A DNA stretch of 64,000 nt from Cryptomeria japonica (GCF_030272615.1 NC_081415.1:372723009-372787008); one strand, 5' to 3'. Positions 10,617 to 22,666 are shown, counted from the stretch's first letter. A program made the numbers and translations. The notes: a model not told the origin generated them from the sequence alone.

Positions 10617-12024
10617 TGATAGTTCTAATACTTAATATAAGTACAGATCCGATAGCCAACAAGATGAGAGGGGGGGGGTGAATCATACAAACTTAAAATT
10701 TAATGAAAACATCAGATTCAACCTCGGTGACATATATCATTCATAGAATAAAAACTGTCAAACATGCAAACTCAAAAGCATATGAATAATGTAAACCTCA
10801 TAACACCAGATTTAACATGGAAACCCAAATAGGGAAAAACCACTGTGGGATTTCGGACCCACTAAGAAATATACTCTTCTAGAGTATGCTCGGTTAAAAA
10901 CCAATCCTGTTAAAGATTACAAAACACATTGCTAGATGTGACCCGATTAAGGGATTTCCCTCAGATCTGTTAGGATCTTCACTTTGTTAGAAGTGACCTT
11001 GTCAAAGGATTTCAAACACTCATTTAGAATGTCACCTTGTTAGAGGATTTACTTATAAGACTATTAAGTCCACTCGGTTAAGAGATTTCCTGTTACTTTC
11101 ACAAGCTAACAGTAATACAATCTATCTGCAACTTTACATCTAAAATGCTAAAGCAGATTCTTATTTGTTTAACACAATATAGACATAGAAATATTCTTGT
11201 CTATCTGCTAGGCATCAATACTTTGTTATTCCAATAGGTCTTCAAGCTTATGTGCTCGGTGATCACTATGTAGCATCCCTGTGCATACACTTGCTCACAT
11301 CCACTGTTTATCAACAGTTCCTTATTTATAAACAATCATCTAACCGCTTAATCTCCTTGATCACATTTCCCATGATCAATCATAGCCATCAGATCTTCAA
11401 TCTTGTCTAGGTTCATTGTATCTTATGGTCTAAAAAATGTTTTACCCTACCTCGGAACTTGCACAATCATCTTGGAACTTGTGTTAGGGTAATGCAGTTC
11501 AATCTAAGCTGTAGATCTTCTTGCCGACTTTCCATTGCCTTAGATCTGTTAACAAACTTCTTCCATAGCTTGCCAATCATTGATCCTCTCTAGCTCATCA
11601 GCTTCTTTCACTAAACTTTACTCGGTAGACATTCTGTCTTCATTAACCGAGTGCGATAACCTTAGGGTTTACCGACTAGGTTCTTTGCCTGATAACATAG
11701 TGTAGTATTAACCTTTACATTTTACAACATATGTATGATGTTAAAACAATCTAAAATATTAATATCTCATCATTGTCTGACTCAATAGAGTTGCCCATTG
11801 AATAACTTATCCCTTTATTCATCATATTCTTTCCTATGTCTTTACCAACTTCTTTATAATCTTCATATCATATTTCTTAAGATATGGCAACATCATACTG
11901 AATTAGAAAATCAATTTCTTGACATCAATGACAAAATAATAGTATCAAGATAGTAAAACATCTTTAATCAGTTATGTCCATAATCATCAACAACCTTCTC
12001 AATATCCTTGTTATATTGCCAACA
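10617..12024 (-). repeat. 5' LTR of E1 (right copy)
   Basis: Same ends as the left copy. It is the transcription-start LTR for the minus-strand element. A minus-strand TATA box (TTTATAAATAAGG) is visible at about 11321-11333, also present in the left copy (about 4996-5007) and in E2. Confidence 0.93.
11321..11333 (-). promoter_or_regulatory. TATA box of E1 5' LTR
   Basis: Minus-strand TTTATAAATAAGG, kept in both E1 LTRs and in the E2 LTR. Probable polymerase II core promoter. Confidence 0.6.
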
Positions 12025-12422
12025 ATGTCCCTCTTGAGTGTATGTTTGAACTCCTCTTTTGGGACCTTATTGCTAGGCTCATAATGAGACTCCACTAGCT
12101 CTTGCAAAGGCAAAAACATGTGTGCTCTTCAGGGGGTGAAAAGGCTGTGTGAGATGATAGGGTACTAAGTGTGGGCTAAGAAATAATAATGAAGTTAATC
12201 TGCTTAGGATAGATTAAATGGTGTGTTTTCAATTTTTCAAAAGCCATGAAAAATTGGGCTTTTTTTAAAGCTTCTTGAACATACACTTTATGTGTCCTTT
12301 GGGACAAAATACAATCTAGATTTTGTGTTTGTAAATCACGTCAAAATATAATCCATTCAAGCTCAACAAAAAATGCAAACTCAAACTTCAAACTGTCAAG
12401 TTTACAAGTTTCACAACAGATT
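12025..12422. other. Leader of A resumes after E1
   Basis: Begins with the target duplication ATGTC. No gene or repeat recognised until the second 21-bp array. Confidence 0.5.
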
Positions 12423-12915
12423 AGCTCTCTCGGTCCAAATGATAGCTCTTTCGGTCCAAACAGTAGCTCTCTCGGTCCAAACAGTAGCCCTCTCGGTCCA
12501 AACGATAGCTCTTTCAGTCATAATAGTAGCTCTTTTGGTCCAAACAATAACTCTCTCAGTCCAAATAGTAGCTCTCTTGGTCGAAACAGTATCTCTCTCA
12601 ATCCAAACGTCAACTCTTTTGGTCTAAACTCCAGATCTCTTGGTATGAATGTTAGCTTTCTCATATTTCAACATTAACTCTCGAAGGTTGAGCCTACTAG
12701 GTATAAATATCAATTATCTAACTCTACACATCAACTCTTGGAGTCAAAACAACCATTGTCTAAGTTCCAACATAGTTATTTTAAACTTTAGAGTTCTTGG
12801 TTCAAAAAACAACTCTCTTGGTCCAAACGTCAGCTCTCTTGGTCTAAAGATTAGCTCTTATGGTCCAAATGTTAGCTCTCTTGGTCTAAACTACAACTCT
12901 CTTGGTTTGAATGTC
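12423..12915 (+). repeat. 21-bp tandem repeat arrays in the leader of A (second array, two blocks)
   Basis: About eleven units of 21 bases near AGCTCTCTCGGTCCAAACAG run from 12423 to about 12653, then five more units at 12811-12915 after a diverged gap. The shared part with the first array is AGC-x-T-T/C-T-x-GGTC. The apparent open frames through it are a by-product of the period being divisible by three. Confidence 0.85.
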
Positions 12916-13094
12916 ATGTTGCTCATGTTTCAACACTAGATCTCCTAGTTTACACTTGCTAGGTCTAAACATCAATTATTTGAGCCTGAAAATAAAAAGT
13001 TGGGTCCAAACAACAATCTTCTAAGTTCAAACAACTAATTTTCTAATTCTAAACATCACTATTTTGAACTTTTGAGTCACTGAATTGCAGAATA

Positions 13095-13320
13095 ATGTTT
13101 TTGGTCCATATAACAATGTTCCTGGTCTATATAGCAACGTTTCTAGTCAGTATAGCAGCGTTTCTGGTCAGTTTTTTAGTGTTTATGGTCTATTCCTCAT
13201 CATTTCTAGTCAGTTTGTCAGCATTTTTGGTTAGTTTGTTAGTGTTTCTGGTCACTTTGTCTACATTTTTGGTCAGTTTGTTAGCATTTTTGGTCATTTT
13301 ATCAGCATTTCTTGTAAACT
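13095..13320 (+). repeat. 21-bp tandem repeat array in the leader of A (third array)
   Basis: Roughly ten units near AGCATTTTTGGTCAGTTTG, closest to the first array (3377-3586), so the two like arrays flank the second type. No gene is supported. Confidence 0.8.
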
Positions 13321-13825
13321 ACACCAAAATCAGAAAACAAAAACAACCCATTTCTCACAGAGTCAAACATAGTGATTAGGTCATCTTCTTAGGGCACTCA
13401 ATCAGGTTATCTTCTGTCAAAACATATTCAAAGCTAGACACACCAAGGTTTTCAAGTATTCATATCCAACAAGTTCAAGATCTAACATCTCAAAGTCCAT
13501 CATCACATTTTCTTTGATACACTGATCACTCAAACATAGTTTCTCATCAGGATCTATCATCCTTTATCACAAAACTACAATGTTTGATCAAACTAACCTC
13601 ATTCTCTATCATAGGATATATCATTCCTATTGAACTTGGTCATATCAAAATCACAAAATTTGTACTCCAAACTAGGATTGAAAAACTTGCAAACTTGCAA
13701 ATACTTGAATGCTCATTTTGTGTTGTATCAATCTATCATATTTATCTCCATAATTGATCACTTATTGAGGCACATTATAGAAAATCAAAACCTCGCAAAA
13801 CATTCAAAACACTTGTATGCCCATG
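13321..13825. other. A leader between the third array and gag
   Basis: AT-rich, non-coding; no element or gene recognised. Confidence 0.5.
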
Positions 13826-15302
13826 TTAACTAGGGCTCAGAAACAAAGACTAAAGGAAAAGAAAGAGAAACATTTACAATGGAAGAATAAAATCCTTTCT
13901 TTCAACAATTTGCACCCAGTACTCAAAATAGTGAGCTTGATGAATATGTAATAATGATAGAACAAATCAGAGAAGCTCAAAACTACCCAAAGTTCACTAG
14001 ATTCTTAGAAAGGGTCCTTGTAGCGAACAAGGAAAGATATTTTCTCATGTTGGCATGTCAAGGTGTCAAGTTACCAAATAATTTTGATGTTAGTGGCTTG
14101 AAACGAGGTGAAAAGATAACTGACACTCCAAATGATTCCAACCAACTCCAGATGAACAAATTCCGTATAAGGTCCAAAGTGAAGAAACTCAAAATGATAT
14201 CCACAATGAACAAGTTTAGAACAAATGAAATAGGGAAGCATGAACTACTATGGATAATCCCCTTTTGGCTCTCACGCAAAAGATACAAACTCTTCAAACA
14301 CAAATTCAAGATATAAAAAGGGGAACTACTAAGAGGTATTCACTTCAAGAGATCTGTCCTTATCCATTTGACATAAGTCTCAACATGATAACTTTTCCTC
14401 TAGATTGTGAAACTCCTAGATATGACAAATATAATGGAAGAACTGATCCCCAAGATCATGTAAGAGAATTTTGCATGATGAGCATGGAGTTCGTACATGA
14501 GGACACCTACTTAATGAAGTTATTCCCAAAGATCTTAAGTGGATAAGCTATGGAATGGTTCTCAAAACTTCCACCTGGAATTAGAACATTTGCAGAATTG
14601 GTGGACAAGTTTATATAGCAATACTCTTATAACATACAACATGAGATCACAATGCTAGACTTGTGTAACACCAAGCAAAAGAGTGGAGAACCTTTCATGA
14701 CATTTCTACAAAGGTGGAGATGATTAGCTGCACGATATCCTCATAGGATGCTAGATAATGAAAAGATTGACATATTCATTGAAAATATAAATGAAGAAAT
14801 GAGTTATAAACTAAAAATGAAATGTCCTCCAAGTTTTGAAAAGATGATTGATAATGGAATCAAGGTTGAGGAAGCTATGGTGAAAAAAGTATAGTTGAAG
14901 ATATACAAAGAAGGAGTTAATCCTCCTCTCAACAACCATACTAATAATAACAACAATGATAAGCCCAAGTTTTGGAACACAAATCAAAACATTGTCAATG
15001 ATGGGATAGTGGATAATAATAATGTAAAACCAAAGAAATCAGTTTTCAATTTATCAAATCACACAACAGTGATTCAACAAGATAACAATAAACCAAAACC
15101 ACCTTTTAATAATTTCCACAAGAAATTTACTAACATTGGTGAACCACTTGGGTCAGCATTAAAGATACTTCTTGCAAACAAGTTGATTACCTTGCCAGAA
15201 GCAAGAAACTTTGAACCCAAGGTTAAACCTGCTTGGTGGAACGAGAATCATTATTGTGATTTTCATCGAAACAAAGGACACCAAACAAATTATTGTCAAT
15301 GA
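13826..15302 (+). pseudogene. Element A gag
   Basis: The likely start is the ATG near 13826 (MLTRAQKQRLKEK). The frame shifts within the first 100 bases and again near 14250-14310. The capsid core is recognisable from about 14330 (CPYPFDISLNMITFP, then YDKYNGRTDPQDHV), typical Tat gag wording. It continues past stops at about 14544 and 14892 to an Asn-rich stretch, and ends with the Tat-style knuckle YCDFHRNKGHQTNYC at about 15255-15300. It would form the virus-like particle of the element. Several stops and shifts make it non-functional. Confidence 0.85.
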
Positions 15303-16200
15303 TTAAAACATGTCATCCAAGATTTGATTGACAATAGCGTCATAACTGTGGATGGGTATAAGACAAATGAGTCGTACACAACTTTCAAAACTCCACTTCC
15401 CAATTATGAGAAAGGTGAATCATCAACAACGCAAAATGGCACAGGTAAAGAAAAAGTGAACTATGTTCATACCTATGATAACATGGTCAATGTGATTGTG
15501 GTCAAATAGAAACAACAACAAGAAACCGCTCATGTTATCACAAGAAACAAAGCCAAGGTTACTTTATCGGGTCCTACAATTGACACATCAACTACTTCAA
15601 AACAATATAGTATAGTGGATCAACTATAGAAAACTCCCACACAAATATCAATTTTAAAACTTTTAAAACTTTCACCCACACATAAATAAATTTTAGAAAG
15701 AGCGCTAGTAGATATGACGGTACCTAGAGATCTTCGTGTAGATCAGTTCCAAACTATGGTGGGACACCTCACGATGCCTCATTGCTTATCATTCATAGAT
15801 GAAGATGACATGTCTTTGCAACATCCACATAATACTCCCTTGCATATTGATCCTTATTCATAAAACACACCTTAAACATGTCCTAATAGATGGAGGAGTT
15901 GGCTTGAATATTTGCTCATTAAGTCTTGTTCATGCTTTAGGTTATTCTGAAGATGCAGTTGATCCCCGTAAAAATATCACAATCAAAGAATATGATGAAG
16001 AAGAATGTTCCTCCAAAGAAATTATGGTATTACCAATCAGAGTAGGACCCTTGTAGAAAGATATAGCATGCCAAGTTCTAGACCTGGATTTATCATACAA
16101 CATACTTTTGGGAAGACCATGGATTCATGACATACAAGCTATTCCCTCAACTTATCACTAGTGTCTGAAGTTTCCATACAACAGATAGGAAATCGTAATT
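15303..16200 (+). pseudogene. Element A protease
   Basis: After a spacer, the aspartic protease is seen as HVLIDGGVGLNI near 15880-15920, then ALGYSEDAVDP and VLPIRVGPL. After one TAG (about 16054) the same frame continues with the conserved block DLDLSYNILLGRPWIH. The Asp-Gly-Gly active-site wording in place of Asp-Ser-Gly is usual for Tat elements. The region just upstream (DLRVDQFQTM) is also in the expected order. Confidence 0.85.
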
Positions 16201-17820
16201 TCAACATACTCAAATCCATTCCAATAATGTAGAAATTTGAAACCGACACAAGAGGTCAAGGTTCCACATTATAGAGAGGCATCATCTTCAAGAAAACAAT
16301 CCAAAGAAAAATCATTTTCCTCAATCTTGTCAAGTTTTGAAAAATAGATACAGTTAAGGGATCAAGGGAGTGGAGAATATTCACTGTCATAGTTGCCCCT
16401 TTCTCCTAAATATTATTGTAAACCATCAAGCTCAAAACAACAACCAGTTGTAAAACCGCTTCCAATATTTGATGGATCATTTGTTAGCATTGGGAGATTA
16501 TTTGAGGAAAAAAAGGACAAATATGTGCTACAATGGCTATACAAGGATGAATAAGTGCAAAACAAAAATCAATAATGTCAGAATACCCACATAAAAATAT
16601 GGAAAAGGATTCAACATCCTTCAGAAAATGGGATACACTAGAATGGGTCCTATAGGAACAAGACAAGATGGTAAATTAGAACCCATACAACCTCATACTC
16701 ATCAGGCTAAAGACAAATCAGACTTAGGGTATGGACAAGTTACTGCATAAGAAGAAACATCTTCTAAGAAACAAAAAGATGAACATGAAAAAAGAGAAGA
16801 GCAACTTGCTATCAAAAGAGAGGAAGAATTTGCCAAACAACAAGAACAAGCAAACATAGGACCGCAAAAAGAGAGAGCTTCTAATTAGCAAGAAAGACAA
16901 AATAATGGCACTTCCCAAGCATAGTCAACTTCTAATCAAAATAGACAAGAAGCTAGTATAAAAAAAGGAGAACTAATAGAAAGACTAACAAAACTAAATA
17001 TCAGCCTAGAGGAAGTTGAATATGAGAGAATAAAAGAGATAGTGAGGAAGACAAAAGAAACAAACCAAAAGCTATATGAACAAATCTGCAGATTGCAAGC
17101 TACCAGTGAGATAGATTCTAGTGAATGGGAATGGGATTAATATCATTCTGGAACAATCAACTGAAGAAACTAGCTATGAAGAAGATGTGGGTGTTGATGT
17201 AGTTCATGCGTATGCAGGACAAATGTTAGGAACTAGGTCACTTGAATTAGAATCACATTTGATCGACTTGGATTTAATTGAGGACGATCAGGAACTACTT
17301 GTGAGAGGTCATTCTGGAAAGAGTATCATCCTAGAAATTGAAATACGTACTGAAGACTTTGACATTTATATCATGACCCTTAATGCCTTTGAAACATATC
17401 AAACTGAGGATCCCTTACCTTTAATACATCCTGAACTTATTGAATGGAATAATGAAGGACATGCTGAATTTGATACTTCCTAATGACCACTCTATTTCCT
17501 TATACCTCAATGCAATTGAGCCCACAACAACTTCCACCAGGGATTTCACCAACGCATCTTCCAGTCAAGTGGGTGCCAAATCTCCCAGTCACAAAAATAA
17601 AAATAAAGAAAAAAATATCAGGTCTAATGTTGAAAACCATTTATTGGCAACATTAGACCAAGGAAAAGTAAAAAGAAAGGACACATCTAACAGTGAAAAC
17701 CTCCTTGAGGCACCTGAAGATAGGAGATTTGACACCTTACCTAAATATTATCAAGAGAGATCATCTATACTGATTGAATCAATGGAGGCAACCAACATTG
17801 GAACAATAGATCAATCAAAG
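16201..17820 (+). pseudogene. Element A protease-RT linker
   Basis: This is a long, low-complexity, charged linker between protease and RT, heavily interrupted. Readable parts are a Lys/Glu/Gln-rich stretch at about 16750-17110, an acidic stretch at 17121-17480 that shifts frame into the frame beginning at 17440, and a Ser/Lys-rich segment before RT. Such poorly conserved linkers are normal in Tat elements. I assign no function. Confidence 0.6.
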
Positions 17821-18640
17821 ATTCCATATCCGACAACCTCTCTATCAGAACAAGAAAAGAAAAAATATCTAGAATTTTTCAAAAGACGACAAATCAATTT
17901 CACTTGGTCATATGCAGACATGCCAAGATTGGATCCAAATCTTATAATGTATCACCTAAATTTCACTCCAGGAGCCAAACCAGTAAAACAAAAAATGAGA
18001 AAGATGCATCCTCATATAGCTCTCCTTGTCAAAGCAGAACTGAAGAAATTACTTGATGTGGGATTCATCAAACCTATGGCATATCCTCAATGGGTATCAA
18101 ACATAGTTCCTATTTCTAAACTGGATAAAAGTACCAGAGTATGCATAGACTTCAGAGATCTCAATAATGCATGTCCAAAGGATGACATTCCTTTGCCTAA
18201 TATTGACATCATTGTCAATTTAATTGCTGGGCATTCCATGTTTTCCCTAATGGTTAGTTTCTCAGGATATAATAAGATTAAAATATCTCTAGTAGATCAA
18301 GAAAAGAAAGCTATCACATGTCTGTGGGGTACTTTCTGCTGGATCGTCATGCCATTTGGACTAGAATGGAGGTGCTACTTATCAGAGAGCTATGACAACA
18401 ATATTCCATGACATGATGCATACATTTATGGAAGACTATGTAGATGACATATTAGAAAAATTATACAATAGAGATGAACATCAAGAAATACTGGAAAAGA
18501 TCTTTGATCGGTTAGAACAATACAAGCTAAGGCTTAATCCCAAGAAATGTGCCTTTGGTGTCACTTTAGGTAAGCTATTGGGATACATTGTTTCAAATAG
18601 AGGTATAGAAGTAGACTTGGCTAAAGTTTAAGAAATCATG
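17821..18640 (+). pseudogene. Element A reverse transcriptase
   Basis: Motifs in order are KKLLDVGFIKP, SNIVPISKLDKSTRVCIDFRD, the CPKDDIPLPNID block, VMPFGL and the catalytic YVDD at 18437-18448, followed by LNPKKCAFGV and GKLLGYIVS. A frameshift near 18365, just after VMPFGL, separates the fingers/palm part from the YVDD part. A TAA at about 18629 follows. Ty3/gypsy type, Tat lineage. Confidence 0.9.
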
Positions 18641-19215
18641 GAAATGACATCTCCCAAAAATATCAGTCAACTCAGATCACTTCAAGGAACATTGCAGTCA
18701 ATTAGAAGATTTGTTGCTCAGCTAGCAGATAAGTGTCAACCATTTACCCATTTATTGCACAAGAATGTTCATTTCAAATGGGACAATCAATGTGTAGAAG
18801 CATTCAACAAAATCAAGGAATATCTCATACAACCATCCATCCAAATGTCACCAATTCAAGGTAAGCTATTGTTACTATATGTATCAGCCACAAAAGTATC
18901 ATTAGGAGTTCTGCTAGCACAACAAGATAATGAAGGAAAAGAATAATCTATCTACTACATCAACAGAACATTAGTGGGATACGAGCTCAATTATTCACCA
19001 ACATAAAAAAACATGCTTAGTAGTAGTGTTCGCTTCTCAAAAATTGTGACACTATCTACTCTCTCACTCAATCAAACTGATTGCTAAAATAGATCCATTA
19101 AAGTATTTGCTCAGCAAGGCAACATTAACAAGAAAATTAGTAAAATGGGTCATGATATTGAGCGAATTTAATATTGAATATGTGGACAAAAAAGATATCA
19201 AGTGTAAGGCCTACC
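18641..19215 (+). pseudogene. Element A RNase H, pol truncated after it
   Basis: The thumb/connection part reads QLRSLQGTLQSIRRF, then the RNase H region follows with a changed active site (LLLYVSATKVSLGVLLAQ). Further in, SEFNIEYVDKKDIK marks the end of RNase H. Coding similarity stops at about 19212, exactly where Tat elements would continue into a second RNase H and integrase. The next recognisable feature is the antisense PMD gene, so integrase has been lost. Confidence 0.8.
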
Positions 19216-19860
19216 TATAGGTTTCTCTCTTCCTACCAATGTAGTGAGATGGGCAGATGCTCCCAGGCCCATATCTGGAGAACTGTAACCCCTATTGATA
19301 ATTCGACTGATCTCTGATACACTACTCAGTGCAAATCATAATATAGGTGGGCCAACATGCATGATCCCCATGTAAATTGATTCGCTCCTGTCACCAACTA
19401 CTCAAGGAGATGACCCCATCTAATGGATAATCCCTTTGACCTATGATCAGGACAAAGGAAACCCTCAACGAGTCCGACAAGCACAGTAGGTAGTGTGGCA
19501 TAACCTAGATCTAGCATCTTTTTCCATGCAATGTCATATCCACGAATCTCATCATCATCAAAAACTTTGCGAAGTGAATCTATCCCAGCCTGCTCACTGA
19601 GATCATAATAGACTAGCTCACCCATCATGGGGATGTGCAATATTTGATACACATCCTTGGGTGTCACGATCATCTTGCCAGTCAGTAAATGGAATGTATT
19701 ATGCTCACTATGCCAATGCTCAACCAATGCTATCAATAGTCCCTAGTTAATCAAAGGTCAGGGCATATCAAGAAGGGAAGATAGGCCACACCTATCGATG
19801 TGGTCTCACTCTACTGGGCTAAGGTGAGGTATCAATATCCATGTCTTCGGGAAGTGCTCC
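19215..19860 (-). pseudogene. Antisense plant mobile domain (PMD) gene of element A
   Basis: On the minus strand the PMD (aminotransferase-like) core is readable: a CGL...LI-x-ALVEHWHSE-x-NTFHL block, GKMIVTPKDVYQILHIP, and past a shift the LQIWAWEHLPIS motif near 19225-19290 that marks this domain. PMD is found in plant proteins linked to transposons and in host proteins that affect silencing; its molecular action in elements is not established. It lies antisense to pol, close before the 3' LTR, as in element B. It has stops and at least two frameshifts, and the C-terminal acidic/coil part seen in B is missing. Confidence 0.75.
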
Positions 19861-20439
19861 CAAGACTGGAGGATGCTAAAGGGCTCTTGCTATCAAATCA
19901 TATTATCATATCAGTATCTCGATTTATCTCCAATCAAATCAATCTATCTATCAATACATTTTGCTCACTTGAGATTTCTATGAAATCTCATTGAGCCCCT
20001 ATCAATGATGCTCATCTAAAATGAGGTCGTTATCGATCCTATCTCATTTGGCATGCAAATCGAGATAATCAAAACTGATCATCAAATTTCATCAATCAGG
20101 AGTATCTAATTTTGTCAATTTGATACCTTGTCGAATCTATCTTACCCTATCAAAATCAATCAAAATCAAAAATCAAATCAGATTAGCAGCATTTCATCAC
20201 CTTTATCAAAAATTGCAACATTTGGGGGTAGAGGTGCAACAAATGTTTTATCTAATTTGGCGTGCTATTGATTTTATCATTAATCTATCTCATCCTATCG
20301 AAAACATCACGACTCCAATCGCAATTGAAGATCAATCACTAAAAAATTCGATCAATAATCAATCATTGAAAAATCCAAAGTTGAACAATCTAAAGTCAAT
20401 AACAAAAATCCAAAAATCAGAAATCGAAAAAAACTAAAG

Positions 20440-20942
20440 TCAAAAGTAAAAAAAAACAAAATTCGAGATGAGCAGTAGCACGACGCTCATGGGGCAGATC
20501 GTGACACTCGCTGTAGTGTCGTTGGCGTCCACGATAGGGCTGTCAGTGTCTATGGGGTGCAACTCGGTATCCATAGTAGTGTCGCCAGTGTCCGCGATGC
20601 AGACCACGACGTCCGCGGCACGCAGGGTGGCCATGGCACCACTAAGCATTTTTAAAACCCAAAATAAATATTTTTAAACAATGCAAAATCCAATTTTTAA
20701 AAACGGTAACAACCCATTTTGGTATGTAAAAAATCCAATATAAAAACACAATTTTTTAAAAAACCCACATGATCAAAACAACAAAAACTGGTTTTTACTA
20801 CCACTGGCTAAATTTTTCAAAAATCAAACTGAAATTTAACAAAGATGGGTTTTCTGAGGGTACGTACCAGTGGACCATAGGCCAGAGGACACTCATGATG
20901 CCGAACTCGCTCGAGCCTGTGTTGGTGGTAGGGGATCACCAT
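20440..20942 (-). other. Possible 5' exons of the antisense PMD gene of A
   Basis: A minus-strand ATG at 20942 opens a short frame (MVIPYHQHRLERV) up to a good splice donor (CTG|GTACGTAC at 20868/20867). An acceptor (GCTTAG|TGG at 20642/20641) opens a GC-rich frame to about 20470. This is the only GC-rich patch in the area, which favours old coding sequence. Whether it joins the PMD core is not shown. Element B has a similar arrangement. Inference only. Confidence 0.35.
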
Positions 20943-21493
20943 TTTCTTGTCCAGAGCAACTTTTCAACAATTCAAAATGCACGAATGAGGAGTGGTAAAA
21001 GTGAATTTCACTTTTTAAACTCAAAGTGGGGCATTTCAGTGGGATTTTTATCTCACTTGTTTTCAATCATCTAATCAACTAATCTATCTGGTAGGGCAAT
21101 ATTTTCAAATTTCTTATCGAGAAATGAATCGGATCAACTCTAAAAATACCTAAAAATCGTAAAAATCTAAAAATCATAAAAATTTCAAAAAAATAAAATA
21201 AAATAAAAAATTTGCAAAAAATTCAAAAACATTGAAAAATTATTCGATTCATCTCCCGAGGGGGAATCCTTGCATCGTAATATATCAATCAATGCATAGG
21301 GCATCATATTGAGATTTATCATCTCAAAATCGAATCTACATCATATCGATATTTATCATCTTGAATCAAATCAATATCATATCCAAACCAAACCCACATC
21401 AAAATCAAGATCAAATCCACATCCTATTGAGATCAATATCAGGAACATCATCAATCGAGTTTTGTTTGAATCAACGTGTTGTCACACATCACT
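20943..21493. other. A spacer before the 3' LTR
   Basis: AT-rich, with A-rich runs near 21150-21240 and many ATCAAAT/ATCATAT words at 21290-21470. No gene is supported. Confidence 0.5.
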
Positions 21494-21509
21494 TCAAAGA
21501 GGGGCAAAA
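21494..21509 (+). other. Polypurine tract of element A
   Basis: tcaaagaggggcaaaa directly precedes TGTATACACC. The same tract precedes the 3' LTR of element B. Confidence 0.8.
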
Positions 21510-22661
21510 TGTATACACCTAAAAGTGGTTCGAAGATAATTAATTAAATGCACAATTATTTAATTAATTCCCCTTCCTAAATAATTGAATTCATAAGCAA
21601 TTTAATTAATTTCCCTATTCACCTACTAGAAAATAAGTCAAATTGATTTATTTATATAGTTCATTCAATAATCCCCCTTTGATTAATAAATTATAAATTA
21701 ATTAATTCGCCTCATTTTAATCAATTCTTCTAATTCCTAATTAAGATTAACAAATTCTTAATTTGTTGAAATTTATTATCTTTTCCTAATTTTTGAATTT
21801 CTAAATTCAAATATGAGCACATGGCTCCTAACTTCTAACCACCTAGCCTAACAACCCTCTAACCTAACCCATTCTATTTAATCCTGGGTTTAACTAACCC
21901 TATCCTATATTGTACATCCTAACCTATTTTATCCTAACCTCTTATGGGTTGGATATTCTCCCAATGAGACACATGGCACGTTTGCCACATGTCTCCTCCC
22001 TTGGACACTTGCCCTCTCATGAGCAAGGTTCCTTGACACTTGTCACTACAGAGATGACAAGTGTCCCTTCCTCCAACCTCTTCTCCAACTTCCTCAATCT
22101 TAGCCCTTGATATCTTCAGATCAAATCTAGACCATCGATTCCAGCCACCTCAGATTTGGCCTTGGAATTCTTATAAATAACCCTCATTTTGGAGCAAAAG
22201 GGATCCCTTGCATTTATAGTTTTTGCATTGTTATTATAGGCATTTTACATCACATCATCCAGCATAATTAGCATTTTAGTTCAAATACTAGCATGCTTAG
22301 AATAGATTTTATCATGTTAATCTATTTTCAATTATCCAATCATGTAGCTTTAATTCTCTTTTAGCTAATCAATCATTCTAGTTGTAATGATGCATCAAAT
22401 CATCTTAGCCTCATGCATTTGAACTATCATGATCATATAGCTACTTAACTTTTGAGTGGTCACTTCAGAGGTTATTGCTTACTGAGAGCCAACAATTGAA
22501 CACCTTCAAGGTCCTAAAAAATAGAGGAAAATGGGACATCTCAAGGAGGGCTTATGGTTTTGATTTTATTATGTAGTTTTCAATTTTCTTTCCATTTATG
22601 CTTTGTTGTCTCATTAATTGTGTATGTTGAATACATAATTAACCACATTTTTAGAATCACA
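21510..22661 (+). repeat. 3' LTR of element A
   Basis: Full-length match to 1997-3146 with scattered substitutions and small indels. It is followed by the duplication ATTAG at 22662-22666. Confidence 0.93.
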
Positions 22662-22666
22662 ATTAG

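Larger units (their letters stand above)
4293..12024 (-). mobile_element. Element E1: Ty1/copia LTR retrotransposon nested in A
   Basis: Two direct LTRs (4293-5784 and 10617-12024) read TGTTGGC...ACTATCA on the minus strand. The five-base duplication ATGTC flanks it at 4288-4292 and 12025-12029. The primer site complementary to initiator tRNA-Met lies at 10598-10614 and the polypurine tract at 5785-5800. One polyprotein (gag, protease, integrase, RT, RNase H in copia order) is encoded on the minus strand but broken by several stop codons. E1 belongs to the same family as E2 at the right end of the window. Confidence 0.95.
1997..22661 (+). mobile_element. Element A: Tat-type Ty3/gypsy LTR retrotransposon (with E1 nested inside)
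   Basis: Direct LTRs at 1997-3146 and 21510-22661 both run from TGTATACACC to ATCACA and are flanked by the duplication ATTAG at 1992-1996 and 22662-22666. A tRNA-Lys-like primer site follows the 5' LTR and a purine-rich tract precedes the 3' LTR. Inside are gag, protease, RT and RNase H on +, and an antisense PMD gene. The protease motif LIDGGVGLNI and the RT wording FMEDYVDD are typical of the Tat lineage. Integrase is absent. Its length of about 20.7 kb includes the 7.7 kb copia insertion E1, so the element itself is about 12.9 kb. All frames are broken. Confidence 0.92.

Noticed and set aside
12373-13379. Short repeats with regular period, CRISPR-like at first sight
   Set aside because: Units are contiguous with no unique spacers, and the DNA is plant nuclear.
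20468-20677. Plus-strand frame of 69 codons in the GC-rich patch of A
   Set aside because: The patch more likely belongs to the minus-strand PMD gene; no plus-strand evidence beyond openness.
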